Assembly: GCA_963738325.1 (NCBI GenBank)
Contig: CAVTWD010000013.1
Span: 62,001 to 126,000 of the forward strand
Length of the DNA: 64,000 nt
Direction of reading: 5' to 3'
Origin: CAVTWD01 sp963738325
GTDB lineage: Bacteria; Actinomycetota; Acidimicrobiia; Acidimicrobiales; Ilumatobacteraceae
Shown here piece by piece: positions 43,868 through 52,384 of this stretch (position 1 is its first letter; each line of letters begins with the position of its first letter). Made by a program: the position numbers and the translations under genes. The notes below the pieces were generated by a model. The model was given only the letters and a program-made list of their open reading frames with translations, was not told the DNA's origin and did not search any database.

Positions 43868-45011
43868 CAGACGGCGGCGAGGCCGAACAGCTCCCTTGCG
43901 TTCGTCTCCACCATCTGGCGTACCTCGTCGTCGGGGATGTCCTGCACACGTTGCGCGAGGCGTTCGCGGCTGTGGGGCCAGGCGCTGTCCGCGTGCGGGA
44001 AGTCGGACTCCCACATGATCTGCGAGATGCCCATCCGGTGGCGCTGCTCCAGGCCGACCTCGTCCTCGATGAAGCACCCGAAGAGATGGCCCGCGAACAT
44101 CTCCGACGGCCGCACCCCGAAGTCGGTCTGCGGCTCGATCATCCGGTGACCCTCCCACGTGTAGTCGATGCGCTCGAGGAAGTAGGGCATCCAGCCGATG
44201 CCGCCCTCGGACAGCGCCACCCGGAGCCGGGGGAAGCGGGCGAAGACGCCCGAGAGGAGGAGGTCCGCGGCCAGGCCCATGGAGTTGCACGCCAGCAGCG
44301 TGTAGCGCACCGAATCGGGGCAGTCCGCCGACGTGGCGGTGGTGCGTCCGGAGGTGCCGAAGTGCATGCAGAGGGGCAGGCCGGCCTGCTCGGCGGCGGC
44401 CAGCACGGGGTCCCAGCCCCGGCTGTGCCAGCTGGGCAACCCGAGGGTGTCGGGGTTCTCGGGGAAGCTCACCGCTTTGGCCCCTTTCGCCGCGCACCGC
44501 TCGATCTCGCGCACGGCCGCGGGGACGTCCCAGAGGGGCAAGAGCACGAGGGGGATCTGGCGGGCCGGGTCGTAGCCGCACCACTCGTCGATCATGAAGT
44601 CGTTGTAGGCCTGGACGCACAGCAGGGCGAGCTCACGGTCCTCGCACTCGAGGAAACGCGTGCCGGCGAAACGGGCGAAGGAGGGAAAGCAGAGCTGCGC
44701 CCACACGCCGTCGCGGTCCATGTCCTTGAGCCGCGCCGCGGGTTCGTAGCAGCCGGGCAGCATCTCGCTGAAACGGATCGGGGCGTTCTCGCCGTCACGG
44801 TCGAGTCCGGCGATGGCGTACGTCTTCAGCGTGGGATACCGCGGCCCTCCATGGTCCAGATCTCGTAGCCGGCCCACGGCTCACCGGGCGCAGGCTCGAC
44901 GACGCGTGGTCCCGCCTCGCGGAAGCGCGCTGGCAGCCGGTCCTCCCACACCTTCGGGTGCTCGAGCACGTGGTCGTCGACGGAGACAAGCTTCACGTCG
45001 TCGGGGAGCAT
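43867..45011 (-). CDS. Amidohydrolase-2 family protein (frame break near its N-terminus)
   Basis: From ATG 45011 the protein reads MLPDDVKLVSVDDHVLEHPK, with the metal-binding VDDH, to WTMEGRG. Near 44838 the frame changes, continuing PTLKTYAIAGLDRDGENAP to the stop at 43867. Further ligands are in PLCMHFGTSG and IMWESDFPHADSAWP (catalytic Asp). The whole protein would be ~380 residues, related to the 33023 gene product. It is a metal-dependent TIM-barrel hydrolase or decarboxylase. It lies 23 bp after the LLM gene and is coupled to a TetR gene. Confidence 0.82.
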
Positions 45012-45034
45012 GCGACAGAGTGTCGCGCGCCGCT

Positions 45035-46048
45035 TCAGGACGCCGCAAAGGGCTCGCGGGGAAGGCGCAGACCGAGCCGCTCGAGCTCCGGCAGCACCTC
45101 GCGCTCGAAGAGCTCGAGGCTGCTCCACGACAGCTCCGGGTCGATCCCGCCCATCAGCGGATGGAAGCGCAGCTCGCCGTCGGGGTGGAAGCTCCGGGCC
45201 AGCTCGACGCATTCCGCGGGCGTGCAGAAGCAGAAGCCCCGCGACGTGAGATCGTCCGCCGTTGTGGCCGGCGCGTACTTCGTGCTGCCGGCGCGGCGCT
45301 CGAGGGCCCACTCGGCGTAGGTGTTCGTGGTGTCGAGGAGATTGGGGGTCAGACGGGCCAGGTCCCGCTCAGGGTCCTCGCTGACGAACAGGAACGTCGG
45401 CCCGCTGCGCGGGTGGGGGTCGGGGATGGGCCGGCCGAGACTTCGAAGCTCCGCGACGTAGACCTCCCAGAGTGGTGGGACGCCGGGGCGGAACCCGAAA
45501 CCGGCCCGCGCCGCGCGACGGGCCGCGTTCTCGGTGCTGCCGCCGAGGTGGAGGAGGGGGGCCTTCCCCGGCGGGGGCAGGGGCCGGACGAGCACCGGGC
45601 GACCCTCGTACTCGAACGCCTCTCCACGCCACGCCGCGGCGAGCACGTCGAGGGCGTCGTCGAAGCGGCGGCGGCGCTCTGCCGCGGCCACCCCGAACAT
45701 GGCGTACTCGTGGGGCCGGTAACCGAGCCCGAGGGTGGCCTCGATTCGCCCAGGAGCCAGCAGACTCAGTGCGGCGAGGTCCTCGGCCAGGCGCACCGGA
45801 TCATGGAGCGGCACCACGAGGGCCGAGAGCTCGACGACGAGGTGCTCGGTGCGGCCGAGGATGGCGGCGGCCAGCACCATCGGCGCCGGGTTGTAGCCGT
45901 GGGGGTCGCCATGGTGCTCGCCGAGGAGCACGATCTCGACGCCGATGCGATCAGCCCACGCGCATTGATCGACGACGGTGGCCCACAGAGCCGGTGGGCC
46001 CGCGCCCATCGGAGGCGAGCGCATGTCGAAGCGCAGCCCGAGGCGCAC
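45035..46048 (-). CDS. LLM-class (luciferase-like) flavin/F420-dependent oxidoreductase
   Basis: The ~337-residue luciferase-like TIM barrel starts VRLGLRFDMRSPPMGAGPPA and has VEIVLLGEHHGDPHGYNPAP, VPLHDPVRLAEDLAAL and IEATLGLGYRPHEYAMFG. The family uses FMN or F420 to oxidise alcohols or monooxygenate. GTG 46048 is preferred because relatives begin at this LGLRFDMR block; the in-frame upstream stretch belongs to the small desulforedoxin-like gene in another frame. It sits between two tiny desulforedoxin-like genes and an amidohydrolase, all on one strand. Confidence 0.85.
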   Translation of the reverse strand: MRLGLRFDMRSPPMGAGPPALWATVVDQCAWADRIGVEIVLLGEHHGDPHGYNPAPMVLAAAILGRTEHLVVELSALVVPLHDPVRLAEDLAALSLLAPGRIEATLGLGYRPHEYAMFGVAAAERRRRFDDALDVLAAAWRGEAFEYEGRPVLVRPLPPPGKAPLLHLGGSTENAARRAARAGFGFRPGVPPLWEVYVAELRSLGRPIPDPHPRSGPTFLFVSEDPERDLARLTPNLLDTTNTYAEWALERRAGSTKYAPATTADDLTSRGFCFCTPAECVELARSFHPDGELRFHPLMGGIDPELSWSSLELFEREVLPELERLGLRLPREPFAAS

Positions 46049-46067
46049 AGCGCCCTGGCTCGTCGGG

Positions 46068-46214
46068 TCAGGAGCTCGGCCGGCCCCGGGAGAGCACGGT
46101 GAGCTCGGCGCCGCAACAGCGCAGCTCGGGCCCGCCGGCGCGCACGACGACGGCCTCGGAGCCGCAGTTCTCGCAGCGCACCCGGGTGCCGGCCTCGATC
46201 GCTTGTTCAGCCAT
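46068..46214 (-). CDS. Tiny desulforedoxin-like iron/zinc protein
   Basis: The 48-residue protein MAEQAIEAGTRVRCENCGSE carries CxxC at 14-17 and a vicinal CC at about 32-33 (ELRCCGAEL). This is the four-Cys arrangement of desulforedoxin and the N-terminal domain of desulfoferrodoxin, which bind a rubredoxin-like FeS4 centre. The start follows GAGAGGCGAGCT. It is preceded 10 bp upstream by a second such gene and followed 19 bp on by the LLM oxidoreductase. It might pass electrons or bind zinc; the pairing with LLM suggests an electron-carrier role, which is inference. Confidence 0.7.
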   Translation of the reverse strand: MAEQAIEAGTRVRCENCGSEAVVVRAGGPELRCCGAELTVLSRGRPSS

Positions 46215-46224
46215 AGCTCGCCTC

Positions 46225-46383
46225 TCAGTCCGAGGAGGGCAGTGGTTTGGCGGACATCAGGGGCATGGCCACGCCGTGGCAGGCGAAGTGCCCGGGACCA
46301 CCCTTCACGCACATCACCTCGGTGCCGCATGTCTCGCAGCGGTAACGCTTCCCGACCAGGTTGGCGCCCGGCTCCTCGTCCAT
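46225..46383 (-). CDS. Second tiny desulforedoxin-like protein
   Basis: The 52-residue protein starts MDEEPGANLVGKRYRCETCG with CxxC at 16-19. Downstream it has HFACHGVAMPLM, with CH where its neighbour has CC, so one ligand is replaced by His. A C-H-x3-M pattern is also found in desulforedoxin-like zinc ribbons. ATG 46383. It is the first gene of the operon leading into the LLM oxidoreductase, amidohydrolase and TetR. An open frame of similar length is easily missed by standard gene callers. Confidence 0.65.
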   Translation of the reverse strand: MDEEPGANLVGKRYRCETCGTEVMCVKGGPGHFACHGVAMPLMSAKPLPSSD

Positions 46384-46601
46384 TCCGTGCCTCTCGCAAG
46401 ATCGTTTACGGGACTCGGCGTGCTACGCCGCGGTGCCGGACGAGCTCGAAGCGTCCTTCCGTTGGCGCACCGACGCCACGTCGACGTGCGGCTGGATACG
46501 CGCGCGAGCGTGGCATGGGGCTACGCGCGGATGCAAGGGTCGGCGGCCGGCAGCCCGACGGCCGAGGTGGCCGAACCCGCCAGCACTCCGTCAGGCGGCG
46601 G
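46384..46601. other. Intergenic region upstream of the desulforedoxin-LLM operon
   Basis: This 218-bp gap between the acyl-CoA dehydrogenase stop (46602) and the operon start (46383) shows no conserved coding. It should hold the operon promoter for the minus strand, but no clear -35/-10 pair was found. Confidence 0.4.
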
Positions 46602-47841
46602 TCATCCGCCGGGCTTCGGCTCGCGCGGCAATCCGAGCACACGCTCGCCGACGATGTTGCGTTGGATCTCTGCCGTCCCGCCCCAGATCGTCTCGGACCG
46701 GCTGAAGAAGAACGCCTGTTGAAGGGGATTGACCGGGTACGACGGCCGGCCCGAGGCGCGCGTCACGCCCGGCCAGCTGGCGACGTCATTGGCCCCGGTG
46801 AGCAGGAGGCCGTCCAGGCCCCACACATCCATGGCCAGCTCCATCACGTCGCGGTGGTACTCGCTCCAGAACATCTTGTTGCTGGCTCCGAGGGCGGCGA
46901 CGCCGGGATCCTTGCGCCCGGTGAGCGCGGTCGTGAGCGACCGCCAGCCGTTGACCTTCATGATCTGCACCGTCGTGTGCGCCCTGGCTATGCGCTGGCG
47001 GACCCGTGGGTCGCTCAGCACGCCAGCCGCCCGCGCCCGGGCGATGATCTCTTCGAGCTCCTTCTCGAAGCGCCGGTAGCTCGTCGTCGCCGAACTGCCC
47101 CGCTCGAAGCCGAGCGTCGTGTTCGCCACCTGCCAGCCGTTGTTGACCCCGCCCACCACGTTGTCCTTCGGGCAGCGGACATCGTCGAGGAAGACCTCGT
47201 TGAACTCGGCCGTGCCATCCGGCTGAACGATGGGGCGCACCTCGACGCCGGGCTGACGCATGGGGACCAGCAGATACGAGATGCCCTTGTGCTTGGGCGC
47301 GGCCGGGTCGGTCCTGGCCAGGAGGAAGATGTAGTCCGCGTACTGCGCCTGGGTCGTCCAGACCTTCTGGCCGTTGATGACCCATTCATCGCCATCGAGC
47401 ACGGCCGTCATCTTCAGCGAGGCGAGATCCGAGCCGGAGTCCGGCTCGCTGAAGCCCTGGCACCAGCGGATCTGCCCGCGCAGGATCTTCGGCAGGAACT
47501 CCCGCTTCTGTGCCTCCGTCCCCCACTGCAGCAGCGTCGGGCCGACGAGGGTGTCCCCGAAGAAGTCGGCGCGCAGCGGCGCGCCCGCCCGCGCGAACTC
47601 CTCGGTCAGCACGACGTACTCCATCGTGGAGAGGCCCTTGCCGCCGTATTCCTCCGGCCACGAGGCGCAGATCCACCCGCCCTCGTAGAGCTTGGCCGGC
47701 CACTCCTGGTTGAAGGCCGCCCTCGCCTCGCCGGTCAGCTCGAAGCCTTCGTGGAACCAGCCCTCGGGCAGGTTCGTCCTCGAGCCAGGCCCTGATCTCG
47801 TGGCGGAACTCCTCGGCTTCGGGCGGGTAGGCGAGCTCCAT
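46602..47841 (-). CDS. Acyl-CoA dehydrogenase (frame break near its N-terminus)
   Basis: The flavoprotein introduces a double bond into an acyl-CoA, donating electrons to ETF. From ATG 47841 it reads MELAYPPEAEEFRHEIRAWL; one extra G near 47772 shifts the frame, after which NLPEGWFHEGFELTG continues to the stop at 46602. Conserved blocks: WCQGFSEPDSGSDLASLKM (FAD/substrate), WVINGQKVWTTQAQYADYI and IWGGTAEIQRNIVGERVLG. The expected catalytic base position (Glu/Asp near GLDG) is less clear. It is divergent from the FrhB-like gene. ETF genes are at 54.6-56.4 kb. Confidence 0.87.
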
Positions 47842-48104
47842 GGGCCCATGTTTCCCCAGTGGTCGGGGGGGATGCCAGGGCCGGGGCGATTGGGAGCTGG
47901 CAGGCCCGAGCGGTCGTTTGTGCCGATCGCAATCGGACGAGGCGTCGGGACGAATGGCCCTTCCGCTAACTTCGGGGACGGACCTGAACTCTCGGGCCAC
48001 GGCCACCAGTGCTCCTTACTACGTCAGGACGGGCGCCGACGGCCAGCCGGCGCGGCCACGGCCGCGGCCATCACGCCCTGGCGGGGCTGCGTAGTCTCGT
48101 TTCC
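47842..48104. promoter_or_regulatory. Divergent intergenic region between acyl-CoA dehydrogenase and FrhB-like genes
   Basis: This 263-bp gap must hold both promoters. No clear -35/-10 pair, inverted repeat or small gene was recognised. Confidence 0.35.
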
Positions 48105-49372
48105 ATGACGCTCACCGAGGAGGTGCCTCCCAAGGCGGCGCGATGGACCAACCAGTGGAAGGAGCTCTACGAGGAGGTCATCACGACTGGCCTCTGCACC
48201 GGCTGCGCGGGGTGTGTCATCGCCTGCCCTCACGACGTGATCGGGTACAACCACGAAGCCGGTGGCTACAAGCCCGTTCCACCTCGAGGAGGAGCTGGGC
48301 GCGGCTGACTGCGGGCACGGCCAGAAGGGGTGCACCTCGTGCACGCGGGCGTGCCCGCGCTTCCGCGCCTGGGAACCCGAGGCCAACGAACACCTCTTCG
48401 GCCGCGATCGCCAGCCCGATGAGATGTACGGCATCACCAAGGATCTGCTCCTCTGCCGCGCCTCGGACGACATGGTGCATCGCATGGGCCAGGACGGCGG
48501 CTTCGTCGTCGGCGCTCCTCATCTGGGCCATGGAGGAGGGCTACATCGACTGCGCGCTCACGTCGTTCCTCGAGGGCGACGGCTCGACCTGGAAGGCGAT
48601 GCCCGGTCTCGCCCGCAACCGCGAAGAGATCCTCGCCTCGGCCGGGAGCCGCTACACCTACTCCGCCAACCTGCTCGCCATGAAGCAGGCCCTTGACGAG
48701 GGATACGACAAGATCGCCCTCGTGGGGATGAGCTGCCAGTCGTCCTCGCCGCCCGTCATGTGGCATCGCAAGGTGGGCAAGACGGGCCGGCCCTTCATCT
48801 TCAACATCGGCCTGCTCTGCTCGAAGACGTTCGACGATGCCATCTTCCCCGAGCTCTTCGAGGCCAAATACGGCCTCAAGAAGCAGGACATGGTGAAGAT
48901 GAACATCAAGGGGGTGTTCCAGATCTGGATGAAGGACGGGTCGTACCACGAGATCGATCTCAAGGAATGCCACGCGTGGACCCGGGAGGGCTGCAAGTAC
49001 TGCCCCGACTTCGCCGCTGAGCACGCCGACATCTCGACGGGCGGCATCGGCGAGGACAACGACTGGACGCTCGTTCTCGTTCGAACCGACCTCGGACGCG
49101 AGATCGTGGGCCGGATGATCGCCACCGGCGCCGTGGTGGCCCGCCCCGCCGACTCTGATCAGAAGGCGATGAAGCTCTTGCGGACGCTCTCGGTGGTCAG
49201 CCGCCGCCGGTGGCCGACATGGGCGAATGCCAGCGTCTCGGTCGGTGTGCCGCCGCCCAAGAAGAAGGTCACCGCCGCGAGTGAAGGGGGGAAGGAGACC
49301 TTCCCCCCTTCGAACCCCCCGTCTGAAGAACTGCGGTCGAGCGGCCAAGGCGGATCGACCGACAACGGCTAG
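48105..49372 (+). pseudogene. Coenzyme F420 hydrogenase/dehydrogenase beta-subunit-like protein (FrhB), two frame breaks
   Basis: From ATG 48105 the protein has WKELYEEVITTGLCTGCAGC and VIACPHDVIGYN (a [4Fe-4S] motif CxxCxxCxxxCP). It then shifts frame near 48275 to FHLEEELGAADCGHGQKGCT, with more clustered Cys (CTSCTRACPR), and again near 48508 to LLIWAMEEGYIDCALTSFLE. The C-terminal FrhB domain follows: LVGMSCQSSSPPV and HAWTREGCKYCPDF. FrhB-like proteins bind FAD, iron-sulfur clusters and F420 and reduce or oxidise F420. The last ~40 codons (SEGGKETFPPSN and onward) are encoded by repeat copy B, which supplies the stop at 49372. Two indels would restore one frame. Confidence 0.82.
49283..49364 (+). 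repeat. Dispersed hairpin element, copy B (inside the FrhB-like 3' end)
   Basis: GAAGGGGGGAAGG (49283-49295), loop AGA, CCTTCCCCCCTTC (49299-49311) is a perfect 13-bp hairpin. A C-rich block (AACCCCCCGTC), CTGCGGTCGAGCGG and GGCGGATCGACC follow, the same order as copies A and C. Arm bases differ between copies yet still pair, suggesting the hairpin is maintained. Confidence 0.75.
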
Positions 49373-49695
49373 CGCTCGAGGGCCCGCTCCAGCTGCGCCT
49401 TCGACATCTTGGAGCGTCCTTCCAGGTTGCGACGCTGCGCCTCCGCGTAGAGCTGCCGGTAGGTACGCCCACCTGGCCCGCTGTGGGAGCGCAGCCCGCC
49501 GCGGCGGCCGGAGGAGATGTCGTCGGTGGACACGGGGCTCGACGTGGCCGCTTCGCCGTTGCGGGCCCGTTCCTTGTTCACAGTCCGTGCCGCGATCTCT
49601 TCCGCCGTGTCCTCGGATTCGCCCCGATCGAGCAGGCCGTCCTTGATGTGCTCGTACTGGCGTTCTCTCTCCGGGCTCCATGCAGATTGGGGCAT
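49369..49695 (-). CDS. Small charged protein of the 'plasmid stabilization' (Rho N-terminal-like) type
   Basis: The 108-residue protein starts MPQSAWSPERERQYEHIKDG. Conserved ESEDTAEEIAARTVNKERAR and SGRRGGLRSHSGPGGRT match a widespread short family often labelled plasmid stabilization protein; its C-terminus (LEGRSKMSKAQLERALER) resembles the Rho N-terminal SAP-like fold. ATG 49695 has GGAGGTGAGG upstream and is a convincing own start. In the sequence as given the upstream uracil-DNA glycosylase frame reads through into it without a stop. Function unproven; perhaps nucleic-acid binding. Confidence 0.75.
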   Translation of the reverse strand: MPQSAWSPERERQYEHIKDGLLDRGESEDTAEEIAARTVNKERARNGEAATSSPVSTDDISSGRRGGLRSHSGPGGRTYRQLYAEAQRRNLEGRSKMSKAQLERALER

Positions 49696-50430
49696 AGCCT
49701 CACCTCCGATTGGTTTCGGTGTCGCGTGCCCCGCCTGCGGGCCGCCGAAACCTCCCGAGCACTCACCTCGTCGCCGCGACGGCGCGGCGCGACGGCACAC
49801 GGCGTCGAACATCGTCTCGGTGAGCTTCCCGGTGAAGGTGTTCTGCTGACTCGGATGGAACGAGCAGATGACAATCAACCCGGCAGGAGTGACGACTTCG
49901 ATCCCATGACCGAACCGCGGTCTGGGCCGGATGGCGAACTCCCTCGCCGCGACCTCGTATGCGAACGATCCGAGACAGACGACGACCCGCAGGTTCGAGA
50001 GCAAGGTGAGCTCGCGCTGGAGATAGGGCCGGCACCGGTCGCGCTCATCGGGGGTGGGCCGGTTGGCGGGCGGGGCACACCTCACCGCCGCGGCGATGTA
50101 GGCCCCCGTCAATGCCAAGCCGTCGTCGGCCGAACGGCTCGTGGGCTGGTTGGCCAGGCCGGCTCGGAACAAGGCGCGGAACACCCAATCGCCCGATCGA
50201 TCGCCGGTGAACACCCGGCCGGTGCGGTTGCCGCCATGGGCGGCCGGGGCCAGCCCGAGGATCAGGATGCGCGCCGCGGCGTCGCCGAAACCAGGCACCG
50301 GACGGCCCCAGTACTCCTCATCGGCGTACGCGGCCCGCTTCTCGCGGGCGACCTGCTCGCGCCAGACCACGAGGCGCGGACAGGCTCGGCAAGCGATGAC
50401 GTCGGCCCGGACCGATGCGAGGGAATCCAC
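49369..50430 (-). CDS. Uracil-DNA glycosylase (family 5/UdgB-like), open frame continues into the next gene
   Basis: From GTG 50430 the protein begins VDSLASVRADVIACRACPRL, with the Fe-S Cys pair (CRAC), then ILGLAPAAHGGNRTGRVFTG, the catalytic A-motif of UdgB-type glycosylases, and the B-motif near CSFHPSQQNTFTGKLT. The enzyme removes uracil or hypoxanthine from DNA. The domain should end near 49840 (about 200 residues), but no stop intervenes before the small Rho-N-like gene, so the frame is a ~350-codon fusion. Either the stop was lost or the fusion is real; a lost stop is likelier. Confidence 0.8.
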   Translation of the reverse strand: MDSLASVRADVIACRACPRLVVWREQVAREKRAAYADEEYWGRPVPGFGDAAARILILGLAPAAHGGNRTGRVFTGDRSGDWVFRALFRAGLANQPTSRSADDGLALTGAYIAAAVRCAPPANRPTPDERDRCRPYLQRELTLLSNLRVVVCLGSFAYEVAAREFAIRPRPRFGHGIEVVTPAGLIVICSFHPSQQNTFTGKLTETMFDAVCRRAAPSRRRGECSGGFGGPQAGHATPKPIGGEAMPQSAWSPERERQYEHIKDGLLDRGESEDTAEEIAARTVNKERARNGEAATSSPVSTDDISSGRRGGLRSHSGPGGRTYRQLYAEAQRRNLEGRSKMSKAQLERALER

Positions 50431-50458
50431 CCCACGACGGTAGGTTGGCGCTCCGACG

Positions 50459-51103
50459 ATGGCGCGCCGCACCCCTCCGCCCCACACGCTCGTACTCTTC
50501 GTCCGGCACGCCCAGACGCCGACGACGGGAGCCGTCCTCCCCGGGCGGGCCGCCGGGCTCCATCTCTCGGATGAAGGGCGGGCCCAAGCCGAAGCCGTGG
50601 CGGCTCGCATCGCCGAGCTGAAGTCGGTCGACGCGGTCTACGCCTCGCCCCTCGAGCGGGCCAAGGAGACAGCGGCGCCGATCGCGGCAGCGCGCGGGTT
50701 GAAGGTCGTCACCGAACGAGGGCTCTTGGAGTGTGACTTCGGCGAATGGACCGGCGGCCAGCTCAAGGAGTTGATGCGTCGCCCCGAGTGGGGAACCGTC
50801 CAGCGCTACCCCAGTGGCTTCCGCTTTCCCTCCGGGGAGAGCTTCACCGACATGCAGACGCGCATGGTCGACACCGTCGACCGCTTCCGCGCCCGCCACC
50901 CCCGCGGGGTCGTCGTGGCTGTGTCCCACGCCGATCCGATCAAGGCCGCCGCCGCCCACGCGATGGGGACCCACCTCGATCTCTTCCAGCGCATCGTCAT
51001 CTCGCCGTGCTCAGTCACGGCGATCGGTTACGGCCCCGCAGGCCCGACGGTGTTGACCCTCAACTCGATCGGCGGGTCCCTCACCCAGCTGCGCCCGTCC
51101 TGA
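50459..51103 (+). CDS. MSMEG_4193-family histidine phosphatase-like protein
   Basis: This 214-residue histidine-phosphatase-fold protein has the catalytic His in LFVRHAQTPTTG (His17, RHA instead of RHG), the second His in VVVAVSHADPIKAAAAHAMG and the acidic LLECDFGEWTGG. The family (MSMEG_4193) is specific to actinobacteria. It sits at the head of the conserved three-gene block MSMEG_4193-DUF3090-SCO1664, found beside mycothiol gene mshC in many relatives; mshC is not seen here. The role is unknown, perhaps phosphate hydrolysis linked to mycothiol or kinase-like chemistry. Confidence 0.9.
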   Translation: MARRTPPPHTLVLFVRHAQTPTTGAVLPGRAAGLHLSDEGRAQAEAVAARIAELKSVDAVYASPLERAKETAAPIAAARGLKVVTERGLLECDFGEWTGGQLKELMRRPEWGTVQRYPSGFRFPSGESFTDMQTRMVDTVDRFRARHPRGVVVAVSHADPIKAAAAHAMGTHLDLFQRIVISPCSVTAIGYGPAGPTVLTLNSIGGSLTQLRPS

Positions 51104-51106
51104 TCC

Positions 51107-51630
51107 ATGAGCGAGCGTCAACACTTCGAAGCCGTCGAACGGTTCACCGCGGCCACCGAGGGCCGGCCCGGCGAGCGGACCTTCTACCTACAGGTGCAGG
51201 CGGGGACGGCGGTCGTCACCGTGAAGTGCGAGAAGCAGCAAGTCGGGACCCTCGGCGAGTACCTCAGCCGCATCCTCGGTGGGCTACCGGAGCCGGACGC
51301 CCTCCCCGATCCTGACGCCCTCGAGCCGCTCACTCCCCTGCTCCCTGCCTTCGTGGTCGGCACGATCAGCGTGGCCTTCGACGAAGCCGACGACCGCTTC
51401 GTCGTCGAGCTCGAGGAGATCGTCGCCGCCGGCGAGGAAGGCGAGGAAGGCGAGGCGAAGCCCGAGACCGCCCCCGAGCAGGGCAGCGTCGTCGTGCGCC
51501 TGACGCGCGGCCAGGCCCGAGCGTTCGCGAGCCGCGCGCGGCCGCGCTCGTGGCCGCCGGCCGGCCGCCCTGCCGGTTCTGTGGCCTGCCGCTCGACCCC
51601 GAGGGTCATTTCTGCCCCCGCATGAACTGA
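51107..51630 (+). CDS. DUF3090-family protein (frame break near the C-terminus)
   Basis: From ATG 51107: QHFEAVERFTAATEGRPGER, then KQQVGTLGEYLSRILGGLP and a Glu-rich linker (EEGEEGEAKPETAPEQ). Near 51537 the frame shifts: the natural end continues ALVAAGRPPCRFCGLPLDPE, GHFCPRMN, and stops at 51628-51630. This adds a C-terminal CxxC...C zinc-ribbon-like tail characteristic of the family. The frame as given instead ends at 51625 with non-conserved residues. The true stop overlaps the next start (TGATG). Function unknown; always neighbours MSMEG_4193 and SCO1664-type genes. Confidence 0.85.
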
Positions 51631-52328
51631 TGCGCGAGTCACTCCGCCTCTTGCGCGAGGGAACAGTCGAGGTGGAAGGTCGCCTCCCGTGGAGCTCGAA
51701 CGCGACGTTCCTCGTCACGGTGAGTGGCGGCGGGCAGGAGCTCCAAGCGGTGTACAAGCCGATCCGTGGTGAGCGCCCCCTCTGGGACTTCCCGAGCGGC
51801 CTGCACCGCCGCGAGGTGGCCGCCTGGGTGCTGTCCGAGTACCTCGGCTGGGGCCTCGTGCCACCCACGGTGCTGCGTGACGACGGCCCCTTCGGTGAGG
51901 GCTCGCTGCAGCTCTTCGTCCCGGCCGATTTCGAGCAGCACTACTTCACCCTCTATGAGCACCGTCCCGACCTCCACGACCAGTTGCGCACGATCTGCGC
52001 GTTCGATCTGCTGATCAACAACACGGATCGCAAGAGCGGGCATTGCCTGCTCGGTCTCGACGGCCGCGTCTACGCCATCGACAACGGTCTGTGCTTCGCC
52101 GCCGACGACAAGCTGCGGACGGTGATCTGGGAGTTCGGCGGCGATGACTTGCCCGAGGACCTGCTCGCCGGAGCCGCTCGCCTGGCCGAGTGCGTGCCGC
52201 TCGATCTCGCCACGCTGCTCGACGACGACGAGGTCGTGGCGATCCGGCGGCGCGCCACATCGCTCGTGGCCCGCGGCCGGTTCCCGATCGACGCCACGGG
52301 ACGGCGCTACCCGTGGCCGCTCATCTGA
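51630..52328 (+). CDS. SCO1664-family protein (PI3/4-kinase-like fold)
   Basis: The 232-residue product has the SCO1664-family blocks LLREGTVEVEGRLPWSSNAT, LQAVYKPIRGERPLWDFPSG and ICAFDLLINNTDRKSGHCLL plus IDNGLCFAADDKLRT. N-N-x-D-R and D-N-G resemble the catalytic and metal loops of PI3/4-kinase-like proteins, with the P-loop Lys near AVYKP. It may phosphorylate an unknown substrate. ATG 51630 overlaps the DUF3090 stop, so the three genes 50459-52328 act as one transcript. Confidence 0.88.
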   Translation: MRESLRLLREGTVEVEGRLPWSSNATFLVTVSGGGQELQAVYKPIRGERPLWDFPSGLHRREVAAWVLSEYLGWGLVPPTVLRDDGPFGEGSLQLFVPADFEQHYFTLYEHRPDLHDQLRTICAFDLLINNTDRKSGHCLLGLDGRVYAIDNGLCFAADDKLRTVIWEFGGDDLPEDLLAGAARLAECVPLDLATLLDDDEVVAIRRRATSLVARGRFPIDATGRRYPWPLI

Positions 52329-52384
52329 CCATGATCGCTCCGCCCTTGGTCCGCCGGCGAGCCCGCCGCGACGCGAGGGACCGG

